Shown here piece by piece: positions 24,525 through 33,942 of a stretch of DNA of 64,000 bases. Position numbers and translations under genes: made by a program. The stretch is from an uncultured Shewanella sp. (GTDB taxonomy: Bacteria; Pseudomonadota; Gammaproteobacteria; Enterobacterales; Shewanellaceae), in the NCBI GenBank assembly GCA_947503555.1, contig CANNEE010000018.1, forward strand, positions 1 to 64,000, written 5' to 3'. Under the pieces are notes generated by a model. The model was not told the origin of the DNA. It was given only the letters and a program-made list of their open reading frames with translations, and did no database searches. Positions within the stretch are counted from its first letter, which is position 1; each line of letters begins with the position of its first letter.

Positions 24525-27147
24525 GCCCCCTAAAGTAGTGAAAAAAAAGCTTTTTTCTCCAGTTTGGTTACTGCCTATTGTCGCCTTAGCCCTTGGCGCT
24601 TGGTTGGGAATAAAAAGTATCAAAGAATCAGGCATCGAAGTAAGAGTTCACTTTCCTAGTGCGACAGGTATCGATATAGGCAAAACCTTAGTCAGATATC
24701 AGGGACTAACCGTAGGTAAAGTCGTAGATATTGGCATTGATGAGGAGCTGTCAGGGGTCAATGTCGATATTTTAATGGACTATCGCTCTGAACCTTTTCT
24801 TAATCGAAACACCAAGTTTTGGCTGGTCACACCAAAGGCCTCAATCACAGGAGTTGAAGGCCTCGAAGCACTGTTTTCAGGTAACTATATCGGTGTTCAG
24901 CCCGGAGATGGTGAACCTAGATATGTTTTTGAAGCCGAGCGCAACGCACCGCCAATTCAACCCGGAAGCGAAGGTGTGATGGTCACCTTGATGACTGATA
25001 AACTTGCCTCTCTCGATGTTGGCTCTCCTGTTTTCTATCGCCAGATCCCCGTTGGCGACGTAGTGAGCTACCGACTCGATGACAGTGACAAAGTCCATAT
25101 CGATGCTTTCATACAAGAGCAATACGCCCATTTAGTTAAGCAAAATTCCAACTTCTGGAACGTCTCAGGCATCAATATTGATGCTTCACTTTCAGGCGTC
25201 AAAATCAATAGTGAAAGCTTAGCAGCGGTATTAGCCGGTGGCATTGCATTTGACTCTCCAGCAAATGGTGTAAATGCAGTAAACGGTGATAGTTTTAATC
25301 TCTATGCCAATGAGGAGTCAGCATTAGGTGGCGTAATCTTTAAGCTAGCAACAACCAAGGCTGAAGGCATTAACCTAGGTACACAAATCCAGTACAGAGG
25401 TATAGAAATAGGCCGAGTCTTATCTCAAGAACTAACAGACACTGGCGTAAGCTTTACCGCTAAACTCGATGCTAACTATACTCACCTGCTAACTGGCAGT
25501 GCCCAATTCTGGCAGTCAGGAGCCCAAGTATCCCTCGATGGTGTCAAACATGTAGGTAGGTTATTAACAGGCGATGTGATTAATTTTATGCCGGGGCGTG
25601 GTGCGCCAAAGGCTAGCTACTCACTTAATGATAAGGCACCCGAACTTGTCACTCAGCCCAAGCTCAAATTAACCTTAATTGCCGATAACAACCCCGGGAT
25701 CAGTGAAAACTCAGAAATCCGCTACAAGCAATTTCCCATCGGTAAGGTTATCGATGCAAGACTTAGCAACACCCTGACACACATAGAATATGATGTGGAA
25801 ATTTTGCCCGAATTTTCTCAGCTGATGACTCAAGGAAGCTATTTCATTGCCGAGTCTGCGCTTTCCGTTGAAGCATCGCTAAGTGGCGTATCAATCCAAA
25901 CCCGCGATCTCAACACTCTGGTAAAAGGCGCTCTAAGCCTAGTGACATCAGATAATCGAACTCCTGTGGACGAGCAAAGCTCACCAAGGGTATTTGCCAA
26001 CGCAAAACAAGCCGATGATTACTTTACTAAGCAACAGCAGATAAAGGTTTCTCTTATAAGTAACACTGGCGCAGATCTCAACTTAGGCTCCCCAGTCTTC
26101 TATAAGAAGATGCAGATAGGTCAAATCGAAGCGGTTGAGTGGCAACAGCAACAAGATAACTTTGCTATTTCTCTCAACATCGACAAGAAATATCGCTCCT
26201 TGATAAAAGACAACACAGTATATTGGCAAAATGCCGCTCTTAATATTGATGCTAGCTTGGCAGGGGTTAAAGTCTCCGTCCCGCCACTTGAGGGCATACT
26301 TCAAGGCAGTATTAGTTTGGGGCTACTAAAGAACAATAAAAAGGCCAATTCTAATCATCTCTACCAATCTCAAATATTGGCCATGGCGCAGGCAACTCCC
26401 ATTAGCCTGACGCTGACTTCCCATAGTCAACTAGCTGCAAATGCAGCTATTCGCTACAAAGAGCACCAAGTGGGAATGGTTCAAAGTGTACGTTTGAGTA
26501 AAGATCTTAACTCAATTGAAGCTAACGCTTACCTCTATGGCGACTATGCAGAGCATTTTGTAAAATCCGACAGTCAATATGCTGTTGTGCAAGCTGATAT
26601 CTCATTGGCAGGTATTGAAGCCCCCACTACACTGCTTACAGGCCCTTATATTGAAGTCAGTCCTGGCACTAGCCAGCAAACAAGCACGCACTTTATGGTC
26701 AGTAATCTGCCAACAGCAGAGGTCAACGCCGAGGCGCTAGTCTTTAAGCTGGAAGACATGCAACTTGGTTCGCTAAAACGAGGAACTGGAATATTCTTCC
26801 GCGGAATAAAAATAGGTCAAGTCGACAACTATCAACTCTCTGAGCAGGGAAATAGCGTCATTCTTAGCGCTCATATCGATAAACAGTACAAACACCTAGT
26901 CAACACTAGTAGTAAGTTCTGGCATCTTTCAGGTATCAAGATGGATCTTGGCCTATTTTCTGGTGCCCAAATCGAAACAGGCTCACTAGAGACCATACTC
27001 GCAGGCGGTATCGGCGTAGTGACAGAGAAAGTTACCAATAAAGAAAATGCCCTACTAGAAAACCAAATCATGGTGCTGCATAACAAGCCACAAGTTCAGT
27101 GGCATAGCTGGGCTCCAAAACAAACACCCATTACTCAATTTAAATAA
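24511..27147 (+). CDS. letB: LetB, seven-MCE-domain intermembrane lipid transport protein
   Basis: The 878-residue length is almost identical to E. coli LetB (YebT). One N-terminal membrane anchor (about 17-35, PVWLLPIVALALGAWLGI) is followed by seven MCE repeats starting near residues 40, 155, 274, 384, 510, 630 and 743. Each begins with a strand such as VRVHF or VTLMT, contains a Y/F-(R/K)-x(3)-(I/V)G motif (for example VFYRQIPVGDV, IFFRGIKIGQV) and ends with a hydrophobic pore loop. In E. coli, LetB hexamers stack these rings into a tunnel that spans the periplasm and carries phospholipid. Confidence 0.95.
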   Translation: MTQIEPPKVVKKKLFSPVWLLPIVALALGAWLGIKSIKESGIEVRVHFPSATGIDIGKTLVRYQGLTVGKVVDIGIDEELSGVNVDILMDYRSEPFLNRNTKFWLVTPKASITGVEGLEALFSGNYIGVQPGDGEPRYVFEAERNAPPIQPGSEGVMVTLMTDKLASLDVGSPVFYRQIPVGDVVSYRLDDSDKVHIDAFIQEQYAHLVKQNSNFWNVSGINIDASLSGVKINSESLAAVLAGGIAFDSPANGVNAVNGDSFNLYANEESALGGVIFKLATTKAEGINLGTQIQYRGIEIGRVLSQELTDTGVSFTAKLDANYTHLLTGSAQFWQSGAQVSLDGVKHVGRLLTGDVINFMPGRGAPKASYSLNDKAPELVTQPKLKLTLIADNNPGISENSEIRYKQFPIGKVIDARLSNTLTHIEYDVEILPEFSQLMTQGSYFIAESALSVEASLSGVSIQTRDLNTLVKGALSLVTSDNRTPVDEQSSPRVFANAKQADDYFTKQQQIKVSLISNTGADLNLGSPVFYKKMQIGQIEAVEWQQQQDNFAISLNIDKKYRSLIKDNTVYWQNAALNIDASLAGVKVSVPPLEGILQGSISLGLLKNNKKANSNHLYQSQILAMAQATPISLTLTSHSQLAANAAIRYKEHQVGMVQSVRLSKDLNSIEANAYLYGDYAEHFVKSDSQYAVVQADISLAGIEAPTTLLTGPYIEVSPGTSQQTSTHFMVSNLPTAEVNAEALVFKLEDMQLGSLKRGTGIFFRGIKIGQVDNYQLSEQGNSVILSAHIDKQYKHLVNTSSKFWHLSGIKMDLGLFSGAQIETGSLETILAGGIGVVTEKVTNKENALLENQIMVLHNKPQVQWHSWAPKQTPITQFK

Positions 27148-27163
27148 GCCTTTTCTGCTAAAA

Positions 27164-27195
27164 GTATCACGCCAGCAAATAAGCTGGCTTGATAC
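27164..27195. terminator. Hairpin between convergent letB and spmAB-like gene
   Basis: Imperfect stem GTATCA..GCCAGC / GCTGGC..GATAC between two converging genes. No clear T-run on either side, so termination is probable only from its position. Confidence 0.4.
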
Positions 27196-27227
27196 TCTAT
27201 AGCGTTAATTTTGGTCACTCGAATATA

Positions 27228-28454
27228 TTATCCATAGAAGAAGTAACAAGCCGCTATGGCTGCACATATTCCAGCAAAGTCAGCTACTAAACCGCAAAAT
27301 AGAGCGTGTCTCGCATGCCTAATGCCCACAGAACCAAAATAAACTGCTAGCACATAGAAAGTCGTCTCAGTACTTCCCTGAAAAACCGCAGCTAATCGCC
27401 CCGCAAAGGAATCAACCCCATGGTGAGACATAGTCTCTAGCATCATAGCTCTTGCACCTGAGCCGCTAAATGGCTTCATCAATCCAGTTGGCAGTGCATC
27501 AACAAAACGGGGATCTAAACTCATTGCTTCAACTGCATAACGAATACCCGACAGCAGAAAATCTAGGGCACCAGAGGCTCGCAACAAACCGATAGCTAGC
27601 AACATAGCTAAGAGGTAAGGGATCAATTTTATTGCTTGTTCAAAGCCTTGTTTAGCACCCTCAATAAATTCATCATAAATCGCCACACCACGGTATCCAG
27701 CTATCAACACAAAACTGAACACCAATAACAGAAGAATACCGTTACCTGCATAGGAAGACACTGCACTAAGGCTTTGCATTGACAGCACAGAGAGCCCTGC
27801 TATCAGTCCCCCCAATAGCGCAATAAGCCCTGCGCAATAGCCAAGCACCACTGTATCTTTCATATTAAGCTTCTGAATCCAAGCAACCACTAAAAGCCCG
27901 GCAAGTGTAGACGCACTCGTTGCCAAAAGTATTGGCAAAAACACGTCGGCTGGCGCCAATGCTCCTTGCTGGGCGCGATAGAGAAAAACAGTGACAGGCA
28001 CTAACGTAACCGACGAAGTATTGAGTACCAAAAAGAGGATTTGAGCGTTCGTAGCCACAGATTTGACTGGGTTTAAGCTTTGTAAATCTTGCATCGCCTT
28101 TAAGCCTAGCGGCGTCGCAGCATTATCCAAGCCTAAAAAGTTGGCAGTTAAGTTCATGGTTACACTGCCATAGGCTTTGTGTCCTCGCGGTACTTCAGGC
28201 ATTAAGCGGCTCAGCAATGGTTCAGTGACTCTCGATAGAGCTGCCACCACGCCAGCCTGCTCTCCTAAGCGCATTAACCCCATCCAGAGCGCTAACACAC
28301 CAATTAATCCCAAAGCAATTTCTGCCGACAACTTTGCCATAGTAAACAAACTGTCGACAGCATTCGCCAACACCAGAGGCTGGCCGCCTATGAGCTGCGC
28401 TAAAATTGCCACAAAAGCTAGCAGAAAGAAAAATAACCAAACTCGATTTAACAC
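27228..28454 (-). CDS. SpmA/SpmB-like nucleoside-recognition (Gate) domain membrane protein
   Basis: A 408-residue polytopic protein that fuses two Gate modules, the arrangement of Bacillus SpmA plus SpmB in one chain. Recognisable stretches are MNLTANFLGLDNAATPLGLKAM in the first half and LPTGLMKPFSGSGARAMMLE followed by FQGSTETTFYVLAVYFGSVG in the second. About ten membrane helices are visible. The transported substrate is unknown in non-sporing bacteria. GTG start. It is divergent from rsmF, with about 70 bases between. Confidence 0.8.
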   Translation of the reverse strand: MLNRVWLFFFLLAFVAILAQLIGGQPLVLANAVDSLFTMAKLSAEIALGLIGVLALWMGLMRLGEQAGVVAALSRVTEPLLSRLMPEVPRGHKAYGSVTMNLTANFLGLDNAATPLGLKAMQDLQSLNPVKSVATNAQILFLVLNTSSVTLVPVTVFLYRAQQGALAPADVFLPILLATSASTLAGLLVVAWIQKLNMKDTVVLGYCAGLIALLGGLIAGLSVLSMQSLSAVSSYAGNGILLLLVFSFVLIAGYRGVAIYDEFIEGAKQGFEQAIKLIPYLLAMLLAIGLLRASGALDFLLSGIRYAVEAMSLDPRFVDALPTGLMKPFSGSGARAMMLETMSHHGVDSFAGRLAAVFQGSTETTFYVLAVYFGSVGIRHARHALFCGLVADFAGICAAIAACYFFYG

Positions 28455-28524
28455 TGATTTACTCCAAAGACGGCGCTAGGCTTTATGGTATACTTGCGCC
28501 ACTTAACATACAGCTCAAAGCCCC

Positions 28525-29940
28525 ATGGTTCAATTAAATCAAGATTTTATCAATAGCATTGCCAATGATATACCTCCGCATCTTACTATGGAGGATTTTA
28601 TTCATTACTGCGCCAAACCACTTAGACCTTCTATTCGAGTGAACACCCTGAAAATCAGTGTCGATGACTTCCTCACTCGTATGCAGGCTAAAGGTTGGCA
28701 TTTTGAAGTAGTCCCTTGGAGCGAAGCAGGCTTTTGGATAAAGAACCATGATCAAGTACAGATAGGTAACTCGATTGAGCATCAACAGGGGCTTTTTTAC
28801 ATTCAAGAAGCCAGCTCTATGATGCCCCCTTTTGCTATGTTAGAAGAGTTAAAGCAATCTGAGCTCGTTCTCGATATGGCAGCTGCACCGGGATCTAAAA
28901 CCACACAAATCGCCGCCATCATGGAGAACAAGGGCTTACTCCTTGCCAATGAATACTCTTCGAGTCGAGTTAAGGTATTACATGCGAATGTTGCGCGTAT
29001 GGGGGTGAGCAATGCTGTGCTTACCCACTTTGATGCTAGAGTCTTTGGTGAATATCAATTTGAAACCTTTGACAGCATATTACTCGATGCCCCCTGTGGC
29101 GGTGAAGGCACGGTACGTAAAGATCCCGATGCGCTCAAACAATGGAGCCAAGAGGAAGTGGATGCTATCGCAGCCACCCAGAGAGATCTGATTGAAAGCG
29201 CATTTTATGCACTCAAACCCGGCGGTACCCTGATCTACTCAACGTGCACACTCAACACTACAGAAAACCAAGCTGTCTGCCATCACCTAAAACAAACATT
29301 CCCTGATCAAGTACAGTTTGAATCCTTAGGCACACTCTTTGAAGGCGCAGACAAAGCCTGTACCGAAGAAGGTTTTTTACATATCTGGCCGCAAATTTAT
29401 GACAGTGAAGGGTTCTTTGTAGCGAAAATCACTAAGTTGGATTCTGTCACACGGGCAACCAAAGCACCTAAATTGCAAAAACGATTCCCCTTCTCTACTG
29501 CGAGTAACAAACAAAAAACAGCCGTTATCGACTACTTTGATAAGACGTTGGATATTCAATTAGATGGTCTTGGAGACATTCAGGTGCGAGATGACGAGTT
29601 CTGGTTGTTCCCCAACAATTTTGAGGAGATCAGCAACAAGATGCGATACCAACGTATTGGTATCAAGCTTGCCGATCATGCTAAGCATGGCTTTATTCCT
29701 CGCCATGAAGCCATTATGTCTTTACCTATTGGATCTAAAGTCAGAGTGGAGCTGTCTGAGGAGCAAAGCCGCGACTACCTCATGGGTAAAGATATTCCAT
29801 TATCAGAGCCAACAGACACTAAGGGTGATGTTATCGCCTGCTATCAAGGCCAGATTTTAGGAATGGCTAAACACCTAGGCCATAGAATAAAAAATAAGCT
29901 TCCCAGAGACTTAGTGAAAGATAAGATAGATTGCATTTAA
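28525..29940 (+). CDS. rsmF: 16S rRNA (cytosine-1407-C5)-methyltransferase RsmF
   Basis: RsmF methylates C1407 in helix 44 of 16S rRNA using S-adenosylmethionine. At 471 residues it matches the family. The SAM site LDMAAAPGSKTTQIA lies near 114-130; motif IV DAPCGGEGTVRKDP near 187 holds one catalytic Cys, and motif VI LIYSTCTLNTTENQ near 235 the other. The C-terminal RsmF-specific PUA-like region follows (DEFWLFPNNFEE ... VIACYQGQILGMAKHLGHRIKN). Position next to letAB and sdsR matches E. coli yebU. Confidence 0.95.
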   Translation: MVQLNQDFINSIANDIPPHLTMEDFIHYCAKPLRPSIRVNTLKISVDDFLTRMQAKGWHFEVVPWSEAGFWIKNHDQVQIGNSIEHQQGLFYIQEASSMMPPFAMLEELKQSELVLDMAAAPGSKTTQIAAIMENKGLLLANEYSSSRVKVLHANVARMGVSNAVLTHFDARVFGEYQFETFDSILLDAPCGGEGTVRKDPDALKQWSQEEVDAIAATQRDLIESAFYALKPGGTLIYSTCTLNTTENQAVCHHLKQTFPDQVQFESLGTLFEGADKACTEEGFLHIWPQIYDSEGFFVAKITKLDSVTRATKAPKLQKRFPFSTASNKQKTAVIDYFDKTLDIQLDGLGDIQVRDDEFWLFPNNFEEISNKMRYQRIGIKLADHAKHGFIPRHEAIMSLPIGSKVRVELSEEQSRDYLMGKDIPLSEPTDTKGDVIACYQGQILGMAKHLGHRIKNKLPRDLVKDKIDCI

Positions 29941-30010
29941 TGTTGAAATATTTTGTTACATTATTTGCAACAATTAATAGCCCAAAGCAGGGAAATCATC
30001 TTTGCATTGA

Positions 30011-30018
30011 CTAGACTT
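30011..30018 (+). promoter_or_regulatory. Sigma-S-type -10 element of sdsR
   Basis: CTAGACTT resembles the extended sigma-S -10 hexamer CTATACT and sits about five to eight bases before the inferred 5' end of SdsR. sdsR transcription is strictly sigma-S-dependent in enterobacteria. Confidence 0.5.
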
Positions 30019-30021
30019 TAG

Positions 30022-30120
30022 GCCAGAGATAATAGCGATAGGATCTCAACAGTAGCGCAAGGCTCTCTATGAGCCATTCCCCTAGGCCCGAAACAACTGG
30101 AATAGTTTTGGGCCTTTTTT
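30022..30120 (+). ncRNA. sdsR: Small regulatory RNA SdsR (RyeB)
   Basis: The stretch AGCGCAAGGCTCTCT...GAGCCATTCCCCTAG at 30054-30087 matches the conserved centre of SdsR (E. coli AGCGCACGGCTCTC...GAGCCATTTCCCTGG). It is followed by a terminator stem AGGCCCGAAAC/GTTTTGGGCCT and seven T. The length of about 100 nt equals that of E. coli SdsR (about 103). It sits downstream of letAB-rsmF as in E. coli. SdsR is a stationary-phase Hfq/ProQ-bound sRNA whose known targets include mutS and porin mRNAs in enterobacteria; targets here are unknown. The exact 5' end is inferred. Confidence 0.85.
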
Positions 30121-30185
30121 TATGCGAATTTTAACAAGTGTCACCTTAGCGAGGAATAAAAATCACTTAGCATTTCAATCTAAGG

Positions 30186-30977
30186 TTAACTACGGCCGAC
30201 TAACCTTGCAGCATCTTTAAACAGGTTAAAGAAGTTCTCACTGGTGTAGTGGGCAAGATCTGGATACTTCTCACCACGAAGCTCTGCAACAAACTCAGCT
30301 ACATCCCTAACATAAGCAGGTTGGTTTTCTTGTCCTCTGTGAGGCACTGGCGCAAGATATGGTGCATCAGTCTCCACTAACAACCTATCTTTAGGTACTT
30401 TACGAATGACATTACGAAGCTCAGAAGCATTTTTAAAAGTCACAATACCAGACACAGAGATATAGAAACCTAAATCGATCGCAGTTTTAGCCATCTCCCA
30501 GTTTTCGGTGAAACAGTGCAGCACACCTCCCACTGTATCGGCCTTACCCTGTTTTAGCATGGCAATGGTGTCTTCTCTAGCATCCCTTGTATGGACAATT
30601 AGCGGTTTATCAACCTCTACAGCTAATGCGATTTGCTGCTCAAAACAGCTTTGCTGCAACGCCTTAGTCTCATCGGCATAATAGTAATCTAAACCCGTTT
30701 CCCCAATCGCCACCACTTTAGGGTGATTGGCAAACTCGGCAATCTGCTTGACATCTAAGCCTTCTTTAACATCTAAAGGATGTACACCACTGGATAAAAA
30801 TACTTGCTTAAAATCCGCGACCTTGTCCCGCATCTGCTCGAAACCGTTTTGACGAACATTTACACAAAGCACATAGTCCACTCCCCTTGCCTTAGCATTA
30901 TCTAGGGCTGTTTTTAGGCTTTGGTGATCAGGGGCGGATTTAAGGCGGTCTAAATGGCAGTGGGAATCGATTAACAC
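30186..30977 (-). CDS. ycfH: TatD family metal-dependent hydrolase (YcfH type)
   Basis: A 263-residue TIM-barrel hydrolase. Metal ligands are visible in order: DSHCHLD at the N-terminus, the Glu of IGETGLDYYY (about 90), the His of LIVHTRDA (about 127), HCFTE (about 153) and the Asp of LLVETDAPYLAP (about 205). Relatives are metal-dependent (deoxyribo)nucleases or peptidases of broad role; YcfH itself is poorly defined. The start is GTG. It ends a run from apbC to tatD, the tmk-holB-ycfH order being shared with E. coli. Confidence 0.88.
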   Translation of the reverse strand: MLIDSHCHLDRLKSAPDHQSLKTALDNAKARGVDYVLCVNVRQNGFEQMRDKVADFKQVFLSSGVHPLDVKEGLDVKQIAEFANHPKVVAIGETGLDYYYADETKALQQSCFEQQIALAVEVDKPLIVHTRDAREDTIAMLKQGKADTVGGVLHCFTENWEMAKTAIDLGFYISVSGIVTFKNASELRNVIRKVPKDRLLVETDAPYLAPVPHRGQENQPAYVRDVAEFVAELRGEKYPDLAHYTSENFFNLFKDAARLVGRS

Positions 30978-31019
30978 GTGTTGAGCTCACAAAGTAAAAA
31001 AGAGGGGCAATATAGCGGC

Positions 31020-31346
31020 CTACATGGTGCAGGTCAAATCTCCAGAGGCTAATTCACGAGAAAGTAGGTTTTCAATATGATGCTTATGCTCATCGGGATC
31101 AGTTAAAATCTTGACTCCAATTCCTGCTGGACGGCCTCCAGATGCACCAAGCGGGTTGATCCACACAACGGCACCACGGAGTTCACGGGTATTAGATGAA
31201 CCTGGTAATCGATAGGCTATGGTAAGTTCTTGACCAAGGAAGTGGCTTTCTGTTGTGGCTACAAATAAACCAGCAGGCTTAATAAAGGGCATATATGCAC
31301 GGTAAAGCTGATGTAGTGTGTCAAAATTAATAACCAAATCTACCAT
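31020..31346 (-). CDS. pilZ: Type IV pilus assembly protein PilZ
   Basis: A 108-residue single PilZ domain. Its N-terminal YRAYMPFIKPAGLFVAT and C-terminal GAVVWINPLGASGGRPAGIGVKI match the founding PilZ of Pseudomonas rather than c-di-GMP receptors; the receptor RxxxR and (D/N)xSxxG motifs are not evident. PilZ is needed for type IV pilus biogenesis through PilB/FimX-type partners. The location right after holB is also the Pseudomonas arrangement. Pilus genes themselves are not in the window. Confidence 0.88.
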   Translation of the reverse strand: MVDLVINFDTLHQLYRAYMPFIKPAGLFVATTESHFLGQELTIAYRLPGSSNTRELRGAVVWINPLGASGGRPAGIGVKILTDPDEHKHHIENLLSRELASGDLTCTM

Positions 31347-31361
31347 AGGCTAACGCCCTCA

Positions 31362-32303
31362 TTAGGATATAGATCTACATTTTACTATCTTGGCGTACTG
31401 TAAAACAAACTTTTGGCAAAGGCCTGTATAATTAACACTCGCCATCAGACTTAATTGATGGGCTTGCTGCATAACTTGATTAGCCAAGTCCACTATATCC
31501 ATACGCATAAAAGGCGACATTTCTCTATCTCGCTTCAGCCCCTGGTGCAGCACTAAATACAAAATCTTTAACGCATCAACAATTTGTTCTTCACTTATTG
31601 TTAACAAACTAGCACATAGATGACCCGAGGACAAACTCAGTTGCCAATCTTTTCTCATTGCCAACAAATGCTTATAACGTCCTTCATGCCAAGCGTCGAG
31701 TAATGGCAAAGGCCCCCCCACGACACTAAGGCACCAAGCGATATCCTCTTCAGCATTAAGTTGCTGCTTTAGCCATTGTCGAACTTCTTGACCACCGACA
31801 ACTCTAGCTTCTACTTTTTGACAGCGGCTTATTACGGTCGGCATTAACTTAGCAGGGCTATCTGTTTGTAAAATCAGCAGCGTCTTCGCACCGGGCTCTT
31901 CCAATGTTTTTAGCAACGCATTGGCCGCAGCCGTGTTCATACGCTCACTCTGACTAATAAGCGCAACCCTGTAGCCCCCCTGCTGAGCACTTGCTTGAAG
32001 CTTTTCTGACAATTCTCTTATCTGATCAACTTTAATCTGCTTACCATCGGCAACAAGATGATAAAAATCAGGGTGATTTCCCGCTTCAAATAGCTGACAA
32101 CTCTTACAAAAACCACAAGGGCCCGACGAGAGCAATGATGAACATAAGGCCGCCCTCGCCATAGATTGAGCCAACAGCAAGCCGCCATAGCCTTGTGGCA
32201 AGCCAACAAGTTGCCCATGAGCTAGCCTTTGCTGCTTGATTAGCTCTACAAACTTAGCTTTTGGCTGCTCTAACCATGGCAAAGGTAGCGCTTGGCTGGT
32301 CAT
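31362..32303 (-). CDS. holB: DNA polymerase III delta' subunit
   Basis: HolB is the delta' subunit of the clamp loader. The 313-residue protein has the zinc module [16 protein letters not shown] near 53-68, a degenerate P-loop region (GLPQGYGG), the AAA+ segment [31 protein letters not shown] and the sensor-like VISRCQ. The start ATG overlaps the tmk stop by four bases. The C-terminal helical domain is shorter than in E. coli but intact. Confidence 0.92.
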   Translation of the reverse strand: MTSQALPLPWLEQPKAKFVELIKQQRLAHGQLVGLPQGYGGLLLAQSMARAALCSSLLSSGPCGFCKSCQLFEAGNHPDFYHLVADGKQIKVDQIRELSEKLQASAQQGGYRVALISQSERMNTAAANALLKTLEEPGAKTLLILQTDSPAKLMPTVISRCQKVEARVVGGQEVRQWLKQQLNAEEDIAWCLSVVGGPLPLLDAWHEGRYKHLLAMRKDWQLSLSSGHLCASLLTISEEQIVDALKILYLVLHQGLKRDREMSPFMRMDIVDLANQVMQQAHQLSLMASVNYTGLCQKFVLQYAKIVKCRSIS

Positions 32304-32935
32304 AGACTCTCGCCTAACGCATCAACTAAAGCCTGAGTAATATCTTGGTGCACCTTTTCTAGACTTTGGCTGGCATCAATGACAAGAATAGCGTCATCTT
32401 GAGCAGCACAATCTAGATAGGTTTGGCGGGCGCGCTGGAAAAAATCAATTTTATTCTGCTCTATTCTATCCAACTCGCCACGGGATGCAGCGCGGCTTAA
32501 ACCAAGCTGAGGATCGATATCCAGGTAAAGAGTTAAGTCAGGTTTAAACCCTTTTAAGGTTGCGCTGCTAATCGATTCGACTAACGGCATCAGGCCTCTT
32601 CCGCCACCTTGATAGGCAATGGATGACAGATTATGCCTATCACCTAATACCCATTGGCCGCTAGCCAGTGCTGGCTTTATTACATTTGCCACTAATTGCG
32701 CCCTAGCAGCATAGATAAGCAAACACTCAGACTCATCACACAAAGGGTCATCATCATGGGCGACTTTTACCAGGTCACGCATCTTTTCAGCAAGTGGCGT
32801 ACCACCTGGCTCGCGAGTACAGACAGGCATTTGCCCTGTATGTTGTTCGATAAGGGATTTTACCAAGGCGACGGCACTGGATTTTCCTGCGCCCTCTAAC
32901 CCTTCTATTACTACAAATTTTGCTGCTTGGCTCAT
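32300..32935 (-). CDS. tmk: Thymidylate kinase
   Basis: Tmk phosphorylates dTMP to dTDP. The P-loop GLEGAGKSS is at residues 12-20, the substrate motif [14 protein letters not shown] near 40, the DR motif in [17 protein letters not shown] near 97, and the LID Arg region [14 protein letters not shown] near 150. The 211-residue length is typical. It overlaps mltG upstream and holB downstream by four bases each. Confidence 0.96.
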   Translation of the reverse strand: MSQAAKFVVIEGLEGAGKSSAVALVKSLIEQHTGQMPVCTREPGGTPLAEKMRDLVKVAHDDDPLCDESECLLIYAARAQLVANVIKPALASGQWVLGDRHNLSSIAYQGGGRGLMPLVESISSATLKGFKPDLTLYLDIDPQLGLSRAASRGELDRIEQNKIDFFQRARQTYLDCAAQDDAILVIDASQSLEKVHQDITQALVDALGESL

Positions 32936-33942
32936 TTTCTGTTTCTCTGGAATTGGTTTACCGCGCGATTATGCTCTCGTAAGGTTTTCGAAAAGACGTG
33001 GGAACCGTCGTTACGGGAGACAAAATAGAGATAATCCACCTCAGCTGGTTGAGCTGCTGCAATCAGGGATGCTTCACTGGGCGCAGCAATAGGTGTCGGC
33101 GGTAAGCCTTTAATTCTATATGTGTTAAACGGTGTATATTGTCGTAAATCTTTACGACGTATATCGCCTTGAAAACGCTCACCCATGCCATAAATGACAG
33201 TTGGGTCTGTTTGTAGGCGCATTTTTTTCTTCAATCTATTATTAAACACTGCCGAGATCTGGCTGCGCTCACTCGCTTTGCCTGTCTCTTTTTCAATAAT
33301 CGATGCCAAAATAAGTAGCTCATAGGGGGACTTTACCATCACACCTGGGCTGCGCTGGGCCCACGCGTTATTGAGCGCCTTAGCCATAGACAGATAACTT
33401 TGATTCAATATCGACTTTAAGCTGTCGCCAGCGTAATAATGATAAGTCTCAGGATAAAACTTACCCTCTGGCAAACCAGACTGATCGCCATTTTGCTTTA
33501 ACACAGCATTAAACAGGTCAGCTTTGTAATCGATGCGAGGCAAGTTTGCGAGTTGTGCTTGCCAATCTTTAATGGTTAAGCCTTCCACTAGCGTAAAAGA
33601 AAAGGATTTTTGATCGCCAGACACCAGTTTACTGAGCAGCTTATTTAAACTGTCACCCGGCGCTATCTCATATAACCCGGCGCGAATCGCTGTGATCTCT
33701 GGCCTAATTTTGGTGAGCAGCTTAAGCTTCCAAGTATCCTTAATCAGGCCTTGGCTTTCTAACTGACTGAAGAATTGATAAAAACCTGTACCCCGCTTGA
33801 GCTCGATCTCTTGGGGCTTTTCAATATTGAGCGCTTGCTCGCCATATTGAGTCAGGGATTGATATCCTAAGTATGTAGCTACAGCCGATGATATTGCTAT
33901 CAAGAGCAGGCTAAACAACGCCACTTTTAACCATTTATTCAT
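32932..33942 (-). CDS. mltG: Endolytic murein transglycosylase MltG
   Basis: MltG (YceG) is an inner-membrane lytic transglycosylase thought to end glycan strands. One N-terminal membrane helix (about 6-26) is followed by a LysM-like region and the catalytic YceG domain with the Glu in [15 protein letters not shown] (about 215) and the conserved [25 protein letters not shown]-like stretch (here [21 protein letters not shown]). A 336-residue length is normal. It overlaps pabC by four bases; pabC-mltG-tmk-holB is the E. coli order. Confidence 0.95.
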   Translation of the reverse strand: MNKWLKVALFSLLLIAISSAVATYLGYQSLTQYGEQALNIEKPQEIELKRGTGFYQFFSQLESQGLIKDTWKLKLLTKIRPEITAIRAGLYEIAPGDSLNKLLSKLVSGDQKSFSFTLVEGLTIKDWQAQLANLPRIDYKADLFNAVLKQNGDQSGLPEGKFYPETYHYYAGDSLKSILNQSYLSMAKALNNAWAQRSPGVMVKSPYELLILASIIEKETGKASERSQISAVFNNRLKKKMRLQTDPTVIYGMGERFQGDIRRKDLRQYTPFNTYRIKGLPPTPIAAPSEASLIAAAQPAEVDYLYFVSRNDGSHVFSKTLREHNRAVNQFQRNRK

